Shown piece by piece: positions 7,719 to 17,506 of a DNA stretch of 64,000 bases. The position numbers and the translations under genes are program-made. This DNA is from Paenibacillus cellulosilyticus (GTDB lineage: Bacteria > Bacillota > Bacilli > Paenibacillales > Paenibacillaceae). The notes beneath the pieces were generated by a model. It was not told the DNA's origin and made no database searches. It worked only from the letters and a program-made list of their open reading frames with translations. Numbering within the stretch: position 1 is the first letter of the stretch; each line of letters begins with the position of its first letter. The stretch covers positions 1-64,000 of the forward strand of contig NZ_QGTQ01000009.1 in the NCBI RefSeq assembly GCF_003182255.1, given 5' to 3'.

Positions 7719-8543
7719 ATGACGACGTTAAACAAAACAAGAGAAATTGATGGGTTAAACAGTTTCACGACAATTGATGGCGTTCGGATTGTTTATCGAA
7801 TCGATGGATCATCCGACAAGCCTATATTAATGCTCGCAAACTCCATTGCCACTACGATGAACATGTGGGACGGCCAAATCGCTGAATTCTCCAAGCATTT
7901 CCGCGTGCTTCGTTACGACTACCGAGGACATGGCGGCTCAGATACGCCGGATGGCCCTTATTCGTTCGACAGACTGGGACGAGATGTCATCGAATTACTA
8001 GATGTGCTTCACATTGAACAGGTGCATTTTCTCGGTTTATCGTTAGGTGGTGTTGTCGGCCAATGGCTTGGCATCTACGCGCCCGAGCGAGTCGATCGGC
8101 TGGTATTAAGCAATACCTCCTCCTACCTGGGACCCTATGAACAATGGCAAGGCCAAATTACCTCTGTGCTGCAGCCAGATAACCTTCCCCAAGTCGCCGA
8201 TACATTCATCAAAAACTGGTTTCCTCCGCATATGCTAGAGTCTGAGAATGCACTAGTGGACTCCTTCAGACAGATGGTGTTATTTACTCGTCCCCAAGGA
8301 ATCGCAGGAAGCTGGGCGGCTATCCGTGACATGGATATGCGCCGGACGGTTTCCCTCATCGATAGCCCAACGTTAGTCATTGCTGGCCAATATGATACCG
8401 TAACCCTTCCCAGCCATGGCGAGCTGATTGCCGACACGGTCCCGAACGCGTCACTCGTCTTGATGCCGTCCGTTCACCTGCCGAATATCGAGTACCCAGA
8501 CCAATTCCTCCGCACTGTGTTGGCGTTCTTGCTATCGAATTAA
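7719..8543 (+). CDS. Alpha/beta hydrolase, 3-oxoadipate enol-lactonase-like
   Basis: A 274-residue alpha/beta-hydrolase with nucleophile Ser108 in GLSLGG, Asp226 in GQYDTVT and His253 in SVHLPNIE. The pattern DYRGHGGSDTPDGPYSFDRL and the overall length resemble PcaD enol-lactonases, but no other gene of the beta-ketoadipate pathway is nearby, so the true substrate is open. GTAAGGGAG lies upstream of the ATG. It is divergent from the Lrp/AsnC regulator. Confidence 0.82.
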   Translation: MTTLNKTREIDGLNSFTTIDGVRIVYRIDGSSDKPILMLANSIATTMNMWDGQIAEFSKHFRVLRYDYRGHGGSDTPDGPYSFDRLGRDVIELLDVLHIEQVHFLGLSLGGVVGQWLGIYAPERVDRLVLSNTSSYLGPYEQWQGQITSVLQPDNLPQVADTFIKNWFPPHMLESENALVDSFRQMVLFTRPQGIAGSWAAIRDMDMRRTVSLIDSPTLVIAGQYDTVTLPSHGELIADTVPNASLVLMPSVHLPNIEYPDQFLRTVLAFLLSN

Positions 8544-8566
8544 GCAGCGACTTGGATATGCTTAAA

Positions 8567-8589
8567 GGCCATCCGTCAGTCGGATGGCC
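8567..8589 (+). terminator. Hairpin after the hydrolase gene
   Basis: Perfect 9-base stem GGCCATCCG (8567-8575) and complement (8581-8589) with a 5-base loop. The T tract after it is weak, so this may be only part of a terminator. Confidence 0.55.
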
Positions 8590-8632
8590 CATTGCTCCTT
8601 TGAACCTGTCATCTTGATTTCATCACGCGCGC

Positions 8633-8663
8633 ATCTGATCTGATCTAATCTAATCTAAGCTAA
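8633..8663. repeat. Pentanucleotide tandem repeat
   Basis: Two TGATC units are followed by two TAATC units and a degenerate TAAGC, a short run of 5-base repeats in non-coding DNA. Such runs can vary in length by slippage. Confidence 0.7.
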
Positions 8664-8754
8664 CAATAACTTTTCCATCGTTTGAGGAATAGGTCGAGTA
8701 TCGTTTAAAGTAACATTGCATAACGCTCAATCGGAATGACACACGCATAAAGCA

Positions 8755-8816
8755 AAGGGATTGACCCTGTAAGACCACACGAGGCGCGATCTTGCAAGGA
8801 CAATCCCTTTTTTATC
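8755..8816. terminator. Inverted repeat with T tract between converging genes
   Basis: AAGGGATTG near 8755 pairs with CAATCCCTTT at 8801-8810, which runs into TTT. The loop is about 37 bases, so folding is uncertain. In the minus direction it could also end the exporter transcript. Confidence 0.4.
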
Positions 8817-8853
8817 ATTCATTCGCTAATTGTGCACATGATTTTAAACGAAC

Positions 8854-10335
8854 TTAATGTCCCATGCCTTGACGTGGTTCTTCACCTTCAGGCGGCTTCG
8901 TACGGCGAATGAACAGACCGATCACGAGCGCGAGAACACCCATGCACAGGCCTACCCAGAAAGCATTGTGCAAGCCCTCAACCATGCCTTTTAACGATTC
9001 AAGCGGATCGGTCGGGTTGCTCGACTTCGCGAGGTAATCCTTCGAGCCGTTGGACATGATGCTGATGAACAGCGCCACGCCAATTGCGCCTGCAACTTGC
9101 TGAAGCGTGTTCATAATCGCTGTTCCGTGTGGATACAGCGCACGCGGCAGTTGGTTCAACGCCGTCGTCTGAGCAGGCATCATCACGAGTGAAATACCGA
9201 TCATCATAATGATATGCACCATGATGAGGTAACCTTTCGTCGTATCCATATCAATACCAGTGAACAAGTAGATCGCAACGACCACAATCGCAAGTCCCGG
9301 AATAACGAGTACACGTGGACCGAGCTTGTCGAACAATATGCCAGCCACCGGCGCCATCAACCCGTTAACAAGACCGCCCGGCAGCATAAGAAGACCCGAA
9401 GCGAAAGCCGTCAGCATGAGCGGACCTTGCAAATACATCGGCAGCAATGTCAACGTTGAGAACAACGTCATCATCATCACGAGCATGAGCACCGTAACGA
9501 GAGAGAACATCGGAAACTTAAACGCACGCATATCCATGACAGGACTTTTGAGCGTCAGCTGACGTACAGCAAATAACAGAATACCGAGGACACCTGCCGT
9601 AACCATCCAATACACCTCCGGATCGCTCCAGCCCAGGTCACCGGACTTACTGAATCCGTACACGACGCCACCGAAACCAATCGTCGAGAGAATGATCGAC
9701 AGAATATCCACCTTCGGCTTCGTAATCGTCGATACGTTCTTCATATAAATAGAAGCAAAAATGATCGAGAACACCGCAAGCGGAATGACCAAGTAGAACA
9801 ACCAGCGCCATTCAAGCGAATCGAGAATGAGCCCTGATACCGTCGGTCCGATTGCCGGTGCGACCATGATGACAAGACCAATTAGTCCCATCGCTCCACC
9901 GCGCTTCTCAGGCGGGAAAATCGCTAGAATCGTGTTCATCATAACCGGCAGCATCAATCCGGTACCAAGAGCTTGCACGACACGCCCTACCAGCAGCACT
10001 TCAAACCCCGGTGCAAACGCCGCAATAATCGTACCTATCAAGAAAAATGTCATCGCACCAATAAACATTTGCCGTGTTGTGAACCATTCTTGCAAAATCG
10101 CCGTCACCGGCACGAGCACGCCAACTACCAGCATGTAGGCAGTTGATAACCATTGAATTGTAGATGCTGTTACATTTAACGCCTTAATCAAATCCGGAAA
10201 AGCATTACCGAGCAGCGTTTCGTTCAAAATTGCAACGAATGCGCCGATGATCAGCGCAATAACAATCGGGGCGCGTTTGATTTTGCTCAAATCCGGCCCT
10301 TCTGCACTCATCGCAGCTTGATTTGCAGCTTCCAT
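8854..10335 (-). CDS. DHA2-family drug:H+ antiporter (EmrB/QacA type MFS)
   Basis: A 493-residue exporter of the 14-helix DHA2 branch of the major facilitator superfamily. TM1 carries LNETLLGNAFPDLIKAL, the position of the LDxTxxNVALP-type family motif; motif A-like LVVGRVVQALGTGLMLPVMM and motif C-like GPTVSGLILDSLEWRWLFYL follow. The start at 10335 has GGGAGGG 11 bases upstream; an in-frame codon 33 bases earlier lacks one. The C terminus is charged. It probably extrudes lipophilic compounds; the substrate is unknown. No regulator gene is adjacent. Confidence 0.9.
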   Translation of the reverse strand: MEAANQAAMSAEGPDLSKIKRAPIVIALIIGAFVAILNETLLGNAFPDLIKALNVTASTIQWLSTAYMLVVGVLVPVTAILQEWFTTRQMFIGAMTFFLIGTIIAAFAPGFEVLLVGRVVQALGTGLMLPVMMNTILAIFPPEKRGGAMGLIGLVIMVAPAIGPTVSGLILDSLEWRWLFYLVIPLAVFSIIFASIYMKNVSTITKPKVDILSIILSTIGFGGVVYGFSKSGDLGWSDPEVYWMVTAGVLGILLFAVRQLTLKSPVMDMRAFKFPMFSLVTVLMLVMMMTLFSTLTLLPMYLQGPLMLTAFASGLLMLPGGLVNGLMAPVAGILFDKLGPRVLVIPGLAIVVVAIYLFTGIDMDTTKGYLIMVHIIMMIGISLVMMPAQTTALNQLPRALYPHGTAIMNTLQQVAGAIGVALFISIMSNGSKDYLAKSSNPTDPLESLKGMVEGLHNAFWVGLCMGVLALVIGLFIRRTKPPEGEEPRQGMGH

Positions 10336-10635
10336 TGTAAAACATTCCCTCCCTATTCTGTCTGACACACGACATCCGACTTATGTAGCGGCAGAAGCGA
10401 AAGCTGATATGGTGTCTATCGAATAAATGATCCACCTGGTGACCAATTCGCTACCACCGTTGCATTTCCCAATAATCGCTGACTTGTAGAAAAAAGTCAA
10501 TAAGCATCTCTTCCAGCTTACCTTATGGCGTTCGGCGGACTGCCCACTCCGGCCGCTTCGGAAAAATTACTCATCTCAGCAGGCGAAGCAGGCTTGGGTT
10601 GCGGTTCCGCTAATTTTAGTTCCTCCCAAGCTTGG
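10336..10635. other. Intergenic stretch upstream of the DHA2 exporter
   Basis: About 300 bases between the exporter start and the end of the ROK gene. It should hold the exporter promoter. A short dyad CCACCTGGTG lies near 10431, but nothing else is convincing and no gene is supported. Confidence 0.4.
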
Positions 10636-11640
10636 TTACTCTCCCATTATTAGAGCTGCTGCTCCAATCATGCCTGCGTCTTTCCCAAGAGCCGACCAAA
10701 CCATTTTTACGTTAGCTGTCATGGAAGATATGCCGCGTTCCCGGACAACCGCTCTCATAGGCTCGAGGAGCGGCTCACCGATATTAGCAGCTCCTCCACC
10801 AATAATTACGACCTCTGGATTTAAAAGATGAATGACGCTGACGATTCCTATACCAAGTGCAGTTCCGGCTTCCCTTAACAAACGCAGCGCCAATGGGTCC
10901 TGAAGTTCTGCCGCTTTGGCCACGGTAAGTGCCGTTACAGCCTCGGGATCGTTTCCGGCTAGCTTGCTTATAAGCGCTGCATCCACCTTCATCAGCCGAA
11001 CCTGTTCAGAGGCAATACGCGCGATAGCCGTGCCAGAACAGTACCGTTCCAAACAACCATAGTTACCACAGGAGCAGCGTGGACCATTAGAATCGATCGA
11101 GATGTGGCCTAGCTCGCCAGCACTATCTTCTACGCCAGTAATTAACCTACCTCCGCTAATGATGCCGCAGCCAATACCGGTTGAGACGGTCACATAGAGG
11201 CAGTTATCAGTGCCTATGCCAGCTCCCATCTGCCATTCTCCAAACGCGGCCGCATTGGCATCATTATACAGGCGAACCGGACATCTATACCTCGCTGACA
11301 GGAATGGGCCAAGTGCGACCTCCTTCCATCTCAGGTTTGCTGCAAACTTAACTATGCCATTAGCAGAATCGAGCACCCCGGCGGTGGCTACACCGATGCC
11401 CATGATAGAAGGATGGAAGCTTGGACCGTTGCCAGAGAACAATGAATCGATCCCATCCGTAATTTGCCGTATGACGGCATCGACCCCTCTTTCAGCATAA
11501 GTCGGGCGTTCATTGCGCCTCACAATATGCCCTCCTCGATCCAACAGAACGGCAGAGATCTTAGTGCCCCCCAAATCTATACCGATAAAAGCATCTAATT
11601 CATTCTTCGCTCTTATATGCATGTTCACTTGCTCTCTCAT
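10636..11640 (-). CDS. ROK-family sugar kinase (glucokinase-like)
   Basis: Predicted to phosphorylate a sugar or amino sugar with ATP. The phosphate motif is DLGGTK at residues 22-27, the catalytic Asp lies in NDAN (126-129), GELGH is at 175-179 and the zinc site CSCGNYGCLE at 189-198 is complete, so this is an enzyme rather than a ROK repressor (no DNA-binding N terminus). The ATG overlaps the end of the lyase gene by a 2-base gap (TAAGGATG), giving translational coupling; an internal ATG at 11622 is an alternative start. It is the last gene of the polysaccharide operon, fitting phosphorylation of the released monosaccharide. Confidence 0.88.
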   Translation of the reverse strand: MREQVNMHIRAKNELDAFIGIDLGGTKISAVLLDRGGHIVRRNERPTYAERGVDAVIRQITDGIDSLFSGNGPSFHPSIMGIGVATAGVLDSANGIVKFAANLRWKEVALGPFLSARYRCPVRLYNDANAAAFGEWQMGAGIGTDNCLYVTVSTGIGCGIISGGRLITGVEDSAGELGHISIDSNGPRCSCGNYGCLERYCSGTAIARIASEQVRLMKVDAALISKLAGNDPEAVTALTVAKAAELQDPLALRLLREAGTALGIGIVSVIHLLNPEVVIIGGGAANIGEPLLEPMRAVVRERGISSMTANVKMVWSALGKDAGMIGAAALIMGE

Positions 11641-11642
11641 CC

Positions 11643-13604
11643 TTATTTGAGAATGGATAGATCTCGTTCCATAACCTTGACTTCATACCGGTCGCTGCCG
11701 CTTGTAACAATAAAGCTTTCGCCATCTCGGGGCTGCACCTCGACCTTCGGAATCTGATCTCCTTTATAAGGAACGAGAATCGTTAAAAAGACGGTCGTAC
11801 CTTCATGCGTTCCCTTAAACCGGACTCTAGTGGACGGCCTTGCCACGTCGTTAACGTCGGACATTCTGCCTGACAGAAGATCCGCTTCTTCATAAGGGCT
11901 CGTAAATAAAGCCACATTAGCAATATCGCTTTTTGCAATTATCGCTTCGTATCCCTGCAACAATTGAACATCTGTATAATCCAGATGAAAATAACGCTGA
12001 ACACTCTCGCCGCTCAGCCCGGTAACACGGTCGACAACAATAACCAGCCGGTTGTCGACCAGCGCAATATGACGGTGATGAACGATCGGCTCATAATTCA
12101 GGTGATAAGCGCTTCCGACTTGATAGAACCCTCGATCTTCAACGTTATAAATTTCACCCGGCTTTTGCGGACCATACCCAAACGAACCTCGATATTCAAA
12201 ATGGTCCCGCTCGTCTACGAGTAGAGTGGAATGATAGTTCGCGCTTTTAAATTGCCGGCGATCCTCATCTTCCCGATAACAGAAAATGCCCGGATCGCCT
12301 ACCATCGTTCTACCAAAAGCCGTGAAGTCAAAGCTCATCAGATCGATATGACCATGGAAGTTCTGTACGGGGCTTCGACAAGTAAATAAGAGGCTGAACG
12401 CCTCTTTGTCCCATCCGCTCCGAATAATCGCCTGCTGAAGCGTCCGATTCCAAAATGTCGTCTTCAGCTTATTGCATTCGTTGCGATTGCGTCGAACCGA
12501 TTCGAAACGGCGATGGAAATCCTCTACATCCAAAGCCCGCCAAATATGTTTATTCGCTTCCTGCTTCACCCATTGGTTGTCGATCCAATTGGCCGCCATC
12601 TCGGTCCACGATAAATCCCCCAGCGCTAAATAACCGTAAACGCCTGCCATAACGGCCTCATAGTTCGCATGGGAATCTCCCACCGGAACGCATTTGCCCG
12701 TCGGACGCATCGAGTAAATGGAATAGTCCAGATTCGTTCTGAACAAGGCCATATAACGGTCTGAATAGCTGAACCCGAACCTCTTAGCCAATACGACGGC
12801 AAGGCCAAACCAGAACATACAGCCATTATGATAGGAAGGACAGCCTTCAATTTGCCCACCGTCTTCAGTCAACTGCGCTTCAGCGCATCGTTCGATCCCA
12901 TTAATGGCAAAAGCTTTCCATTCCTCCGCATCTTTCAGCTCCGGAAAATAAAGCGCCGTCGTCAAAATGCCCAAGCATTCCATCAGATAATGATTATGAT
13001 CGGCGTTAGGCCATAAAATCGGCGATACTTGTCGTAGAATTTTCACTTGCTTATAGACGGCCCAGACATACTTTTCAACTATTTGTTCCGTGAACATCTC
13101 AGTTGGTCCCAGATGCTCCAACACGAGCGGCCAGGTTTTATAGCTCCGGATTCCGATCTCAAGGGCTCGCAACGGATGGCATCCTGTAAAGAAGTCGACG
13201 GAATAATGGATCATATCGTCATGAATGTCGACCTTATCGATCCAATCCTGCATTTCTTCCAACACTTTGCGACCGTATTGTTCCTCCTTCGTTATTGAAT
13301 AGGCTTCCAACATATCCTGCCAATGCGTCATCCGGTTCAATTGCCATAAAAACTCATTGTCATTATGCCTGCGTTCGAGCCAGCAAGGCGGATTGCCTAC
13401 ATGTTCATGAACACCGCCCGTACCGGGAAGCTTCAGCATTCCTAGATAAGCAAGCGCCGCTTTATCGACAGTCTCTCGCACGAGTTCTGGCATATGTTCG
13501 GCAATGTATTGCCCCTTGCGTTGCATAGGCTCCAGCCGGGAACGAAGATTTGCCAGTAGTTCACCTGTCGTGATCGGCTCCTTTAAAATAACCTCCAAGC
13601 CCAT
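11643..13604 (-). CDS. Heparinase II/III-family polysaccharide lyase
   Basis: A 653-residue protein with an N-terminal alpha-helical toroid (about residues 30-370) and a C-terminal beta-sandwich (about 400-650). Likely catalytic positions are the NADHNHYLME block (200-209), EGCPSYHNG with Tyr258 (253-261), HGHIDLMSF (417-425) and YHSTLLVDE (458-466), matching the His-Tyr-His arrangement of heparinase II-type lyases. No signal peptide is seen, so it should act in the cytoplasm on imported uronate oligosaccharides. Polysaccharide lyase subfamily and substrate are not readable. It is flanked by a transporter and a ROK kinase and opposed by GH88. Confidence 0.85.
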   Translation of the reverse strand: MGLEVILKEPITTGELLANLRSRLEPMQRKGQYIAEHMPELVRETVDKAALAYLGMLKLPGTGGVHEHVGNPPCWLERRHNDNEFLWQLNRMTHWQDMLEAYSITKEEQYGRKVLEEMQDWIDKVDIHDDMIHYSVDFFTGCHPLRALEIGIRSYKTWPLVLEHLGPTEMFTEQIVEKYVWAVYKQVKILRQVSPILWPNADHNHYLMECLGILTTALYFPELKDAEEWKAFAINGIERCAEAQLTEDGGQIEGCPSYHNGCMFWFGLAVVLAKRFGFSYSDRYMALFRTNLDYSIYSMRPTGKCVPVGDSHANYEAVMAGVYGYLALGDLSWTEMAANWIDNQWVKQEANKHIWRALDVEDFHRRFESVRRNRNECNKLKTTFWNRTLQQAIIRSGWDKEAFSLLFTCRSPVQNFHGHIDLMSFDFTAFGRTMVGDPGIFCYREDEDRRQFKSANYHSTLLVDERDHFEYRGSFGYGPQKPGEIYNVEDRGFYQVGSAYHLNYEPIVHHRHIALVDNRLVIVVDRVTGLSGESVQRYFHLDYTDVQLLQGYEAIIAKSDIANVALFTSPYEEADLLSGRMSDVNDVARPSTRVRFKGTHEGTTVFLTILVPYKGDQIPKVEVQPRDGESFIVTSGSDRYEVKVMERDLSILK

Positions 13605-13683
13605 GTTGTCATCCCCTTTATACCAAATAAGGCTGCAGTCGCTTTATGTGCGTTAATCTGCAACCTTATCTCGTATTTGTTAG

Positions 13684-15303
13684 TTATTTGAGTTCAGCTT
13701 TATAACGGTCGTATGCGGCCTGATTAATTTCAACTAAATGATCGGCACCCATTCTTTTCAATTCCTTTACGAATGCTTCGTCATTCACCGACTCCCCTCC
13801 AAGAAGCCATTTCTGCATGGTTTCCGTAACATAGGTTTCCACTTTCACGGCAACTTTTTCTATTTCCTTTTGCTCCTCGTCAGTAAACTTCAAAGTAGGG
13901 TAAAGGTCCATAAACACGTTGTTATCCGTATATTTCTTAATGCCTTCCACTGTAACGGGAGTCGTCCACTGTTCTTCATAAGAATAGTCTTGTTGGAAGC
14001 CGAATTCCGATTGAGCTCCCGTCGCGCGAATCATTTCGACCGGAGCCATGTCGGATTTCATCACTTTATCCGAAAAGATCGGTTTGCCATCGACCATCGT
14101 ATACGTGTCGCCTTCAATGCCGAAGTTCGCCATACGTCTGCCTTCCTCAGTAAACCAGAAATCGAAATATTTAATCGTCGCTACCGGATCCGGATTGCTG
14201 TACGAAATACCCCAGCCGTGGTTGGTCGCGCGAGGACGTCTGGTCGGCTCTTTAACGACTCCATTCACGTCTGCCGGCGGAAGCATCGGGTTGAACTGGA
14301 AGCCCTGAATCTTGCTGGCAAGCTGGTCGTTATAATTGCCGGTCGAAGCGAAGTAATCGTGCGTAAGCCCTCCCGTGTTTTCTGCAAGAAGGATGTCTCT
14401 TGCCTTTACTCCCCGAGTGAAAATCTCTTTATCGATCAAACCTTCTTTGTACCATTTGGCCATGTTCTCCAAAGCGGTGCCAAATTCCGACTGAAGCGGA
14501 CCGTATATGACTTTGTCGTCAAAGACTCTGTAGCCAAGGTAAGCGTTCCAGAGCGCCAGAAGTCCCTCCAAGCCTTTATTCGTATCGCGGGAGAAATATC
14601 CTACCTCGTCCTTCTGACCGTTACCGTTTGGATCCTTCGTAACGAAGGCTGTCAGGACGTTATGCAATTCCTCTACCGTCTTAGGTTCTTGCAGGCCAAG
14701 TTTACTTAGCCAATCCTCGCGTATGAACCAGCCCTTCTGCGTTAATCCATCCTGAATAAACGGAATGAACCAAATATTCCCTTCCTTATCGGATGAAGCG
14801 CTGCGTACATCCGGATTGTCATCCAAAAACTTTTTCAAGTGCGGAGCATATTGGTCAATCAGATCGTTAAGCTTCAAATACGCGCCTTCCTTGCCGTATT
14901 TTAAAAAGTTGGTATCCAAAGCTTCCATAATGTCCGGCAAATTATTCGAAGCCATGACCGTATTGAACGTTTCAGTGAAATCTGTAACGGTAGACGGCAG
15001 CGTCCCCTCCAACGTAATATTGGTCAATGCTGCCGCCTTCACGAAGATCGGCCAATCGTTTTTAAATACGCCCGAGTCCTTCGTCCCCATGTGGACAGTC
15101 AGCTTCAGTGGCTTGTCCGATGCCAAATACGAACTGCCGCTGTCATTTGTTGAGGCGCTTGAGGCTTCGTCTGCGTTCTGCTGCTTCTCTGATCCCGCAA
15201 CCTGTAAGGATTCAGACTCATTGTTGTTGGAAGAACATCCTGCCATAACTCCCGTTGCAGTCAACATTGTCGCCAGCAATAGAACGTGCATTGTCGTTTT
15301 CAT
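13684..15303 (-). CDS. Extracellular solute-binding lipoprotein of an ABC transporter
   Basis: A 539-residue family 1 solute-binding protein of the LipO/LplA type. The signal peptide ends in the lipobox VMAGC with Cys23 as lipidation site, followed by a Ser/Asn/Glu-rich tether. The mature part has features typical of long oligosaccharide-binding lipoproteins (DPNGNGQKDEVGYF metal-binding-like loop; YFDFWFTEEGRRM). It follows the two permease genes in the same direction, so it is the receptor that feeds them. Substrate likely oligosaccharides with unsaturated uronate ends, given GH88 and the lyase. Confidence 0.92.
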   Translation of the reverse strand: MKTTMHVLLLATMLTATGVMAGCSSNNNESESLQVAGSEKQQNADEASSASTNDSGSSYLASDKPLKLTVHMGTKDSGVFKNDWPIFVKAAALTNITLEGTLPSTVTDFTETFNTVMASNNLPDIMEALDTNFLKYGKEGAYLKLNDLIDQYAPHLKKFLDDNPDVRSASSDKEGNIWFIPFIQDGLTQKGWFIREDWLSKLGLQEPKTVEELHNVLTAFVTKDPNGNGQKDEVGYFSRDTNKGLEGLLALWNAYLGYRVFDDKVIYGPLQSEFGTALENMAKWYKEGLIDKEIFTRGVKARDILLAENTGGLTHDYFASTGNYNDQLASKIQGFQFNPMLPPADVNGVVKEPTRRPRATNHGWGISYSNPDPVATIKYFDFWFTEEGRRMANFGIEGDTYTMVDGKPIFSDKVMKSDMAPVEMIRATGAQSEFGFQQDYSYEEQWTTPVTVEGIKKYTDNNVFMDLYPTLKFTDEEQKEIEKVAVKVETYVTETMQKWLLGGESVNDEAFVKELKRMGADHLVEINQAAYDRYKAELK

Positions 15304-15331
15304 GATCTATCACTCCATCATTAGGATTGAA

Positions 15332-16204
15332 TTACCCTTTTACTGCTCCGACCAACATGCCTTTAATAAAGTACTTCTGAATATAAGGATAGACAATAAC
15401 GACTGGAAGGATCGAAACGACTATCGTTGCATATGTTACTGTTTCTGCCGACAACGTGGAAGAAAAGTTTAAGGCGGCAGCATACTCAGACTGAATATCG
15501 TTTTCTACGATCATTTTCTTCAATAATACCTGCAGCGGAATTTTGTCCATATCGGTCAGCATAATCATCGACCAGAAATAACCATTCCAGCGCTCAATCG
15601 CATAAAACAAACCAACTGTCGCAAGCCCAGGCTTGATGAGAGGCAGATATACTTTCAACAGTACCTGCAAGTCATTGCCCCCATCCACCTTCACCGATTC
15701 TTCCAGTTCATCCGGAAGCGCTTCAAAGCTGGTCCTAAGCAAAATCACATTAAAGGCATTACAGGCGAATGCAATAACGATGCCCATACGCGAGTTCAGC
15801 AAATCCAAGTCTCTGAGCAACAGATAGAACGGAATCATCCCTGCATCGAACCATAGGGTTAATGTTACGAAAATCGTAATCCACGTTCTCCCTCTAAGCC
15901 GCTTCTTAGATAATGCGTAAGCGCCGCATATGGTAAAACACATCGATATCGCTGTTCCGACTACCGTGTAGAAAATGGTATTAGAGTAAGCCATCCATAT
16001 ATCGCTGTTCCCCAGAACTTCCTTGTAGGAATCGAAAGTAAATCCTTTCGGCCATAGAAGCACTTTTCCCGTCACGACGTTATGCGGCAGACTGACGGAT
16101 GCAGACACAACATAGAGGAAAGGATACAACGACAGCATGGAGAAAACCGCAAGCAAACCAGCGTTGATTATTTTAAATAACTTTTCGCCACGTGACTCTA
16201 TCAT
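15332..16204 (-). CDS. ABC transporter permease, LplC/YtcP type
   Basis: About 290 residues with six membrane segments. The EAA loop that contacts the ATPase reads EALPDELEESVKVDGGNDLQ. It ends in the GMLVGAVKG tail typical of LplC-like permeases. Start at 16204 because AGGTGG overlaps the previous stop just upstream; the earlier ATG at 16219 has no site. It begins 8 bases after the preceding permease stop. No ATPase gene is in the locus; in Gram-positives these importers commonly share an MsmX-type ATPase encoded elsewhere. Confidence 0.92.
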   Translation of the reverse strand: MIESRGEKLFKIINAGLLAVFSMLSLYPFLYVVSASVSLPHNVVTGKVLLWPKGFTFDSYKEVLGNSDIWMAYSNTIFYTVVGTAISMCFTICGAYALSKKRLRGRTWITIFVTLTLWFDAGMIPFYLLLRDLDLLNSRMGIVIAFACNAFNVILLRTSFEALPDELEESVKVDGGNDLQVLLKVYLPLIKPGLATVGLFYAIERWNGYFWSMIMLTDMDKIPLQVLLKKMIVENDIQSEYAAALNFSSTLSAETVTYATIVVSILPVVIVYPYIQKYFIKGMLVGAVKG

Positions 16205-16212
16205 ACGCCCAC

Positions 16213-17133
16213 CTACCATAAAGCCGAATTAGTTACTCTCTTGCTAAGTTTGTTAGCCGTCACGACCAGCACGAGGGCTACGATGGAATTAAATAAACCG
16301 ACTGCCGTAGCAAAATCGTATCTTCCGTCAATAAGTCCCGAACGATAAACATAAGTGCTGATGACATCAGCTTTTTCATAAGTTGCCGGCTGATACAGCA
16401 GTATGATCGCTTCATACCCTACTCTAAGCAGATCGCCAATTTTCAAAATCAGCATGACCATGATTGTAGGCAGTATGCCGGGCAGCGTCACATAGTAAAT
16501 CTGCTTAAACTTACCGGCGCCGTCCATTTTAGCAGCTTCGTAAAGCTGCGTATCAATTCCAGCAATCGCCGCAATAAAAACAATCGAAGCAAAACCTGTT
16601 TCTTTCCAAAGATTCATAGTCGTAAAGATGCCTCTGAAATAATCCGGGTTCGCAAGAAAATAGATCTTTTCGAATCCGAATTTTTCAAGAACCAAGTTGA
16701 TCAGCCCACTGCTTGGTGAAAGAAACGTAGTTACGATGCCGGCAATAACGACAACGGAAACAAAGTGCGGCAAAAATGTCAGTGTTTGCACCGTTTTTTT
16801 GAAAGCTTTTCTAGTGACTTCACTAATCATAATGGCCACTATTATTTGTGCCGGAAAACAGATGACAAGTCCGTATAAACTGATGGCAATTGTATTAATG
16901 AAAACTCTTCCAAAATATTTGCTTTGAATAAACTCTTTGAAATATTCAAATCCAACCCACTCGCTTGCCCCAATTCCTTTAAATAGGCTGAAGTCTTTAA
17001 AAGCAATCTGGATGCCCCACATGGGTATATATTTGAATACAAAGAACCAGAGCAAAAACGGTATGAGTAAGCAGTAAAGAAGATGGTCTCTCGCGATATC
17101 TCTTTTCAATTCTAAAAAATAGGATCGCCGCAA
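16213..17133 (-). CDS. ABC transporter permease, LplB type
   Basis: A 306-residue permease with the N-terminal YCLLIPFLLWFFVFKYIPMW segment characteristic of LplB proteins and the EAA loop LYEAAKMDGAGKFKQIYYVT. The start is TTG at 17131-17133 with GAGGGGGTG about 7 bases upstream. It is the first gene of a five-gene minus-strand operon (permease, permease, lipoprotein, lyase, kinase). The AraC-type regulator is transcribed away from it. Confidence 0.92.
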   Translation of the reverse strand: MRRSYFLELKRDIARDHLLYCLLIPFLLWFFVFKYIPMWGIQIAFKDFSLFKGIGASEWVGFEYFKEFIQSKYFGRVFINTIAISLYGLVICFPAQIIVAIMISEVTRKAFKKTVQTLTFLPHFVSVVVIAGIVTTFLSPSSGLINLVLEKFGFEKIYFLANPDYFRGIFTTMNLWKETGFASIVFIAAIAGIDTQLYEAAKMDGAGKFKQIYYVTLPGILPTIMVMLILKIGDLLRVGYEAIILLYQPATYEKADVISTYVYRSGLIDGRYDFATAVGLFNSIVALVLVVTANKLSKRVTNSALW

Positions 17134-17506
17134 TTCATTTCACCCCCTCTTAATTAGTTGTTCAGCCTGAGGAAACCATAAAACAAACGGTCCTAAAAAT
17201 AAATCTCCAATACTTGCCCCTATCTCGGAAAAGCCTTTGAGATTTAAACAATTGAATCCATCGGCATTCGCCGGTCCATTCAAAAAATCGATACTCGAGC
17301 ACTTAAACCGATAGAGAACCCGCATCCGATCAACGTTTTTGCAAGTCAAAAAATAAACATTCCCTACAATTCGATAAACATTCATCTATTCGAAGAGGAA
17401 ACTATCCATTAAAATGAACTCAATATTATCGTTGTCGAAATGTAATACATAAGTTGATCTTTCAAACTTGTTCAGCAGGATACACATAAAAAAGGGGGCT
17501 AACGGT
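17134..17506. promoter_or_regulatory. Divergent promoter region between transporter and AraC regulator
   Basis: A 373-base AT-rich stretch with no supported gene. It must contain the transporter operon promoter (minus) and the regulator promoter (plus) and is the likely binding region of the AraC protein. I could not place boxes with confidence. A minus-strand 81-codon frame here has no ribosome binding site or motif. Confidence 0.5.

Larger units (their letters stand above)
8544..8853. other. Intergenic stretch with two hairpins and a pentamer repeat
   Basis: No gene. It holds a GC-rich hairpin after the hydrolase (8567-8589), a 5-base tandem repeat (8633-8663) and a looser inverted repeat ending in a T tract (8755-8816). 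It separates two converging genes, so its hairpins probably stop transcription from both sides. Confidence 0.6.

Noticed and set aside
7719-8543. Aromatic (beta-ketoadipate) degradation pathway
   Set aside because: Only a PcaD-like hydrolase is present; no other pathway gene is nearby, so the pathway is not supported.
8755-8816. A riboswitch-like structure before the exporter
   Set aside because: The element is at the 3' side of both flanking genes and ends in a T tract, so a terminator explains it better.
13738-14709. A 323-codon frame opposite the solute-binding lipoprotein gene
   Set aside because: It lies antisense to a well-supported lipoprotein and its product has no family features; a shadow of the real gene.
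17140-17385. An 81-codon minus-strand frame upstream of the LplB permease
   Set aside because: No ribosome binding site, no motif, and it fills the required divergent promoter region.
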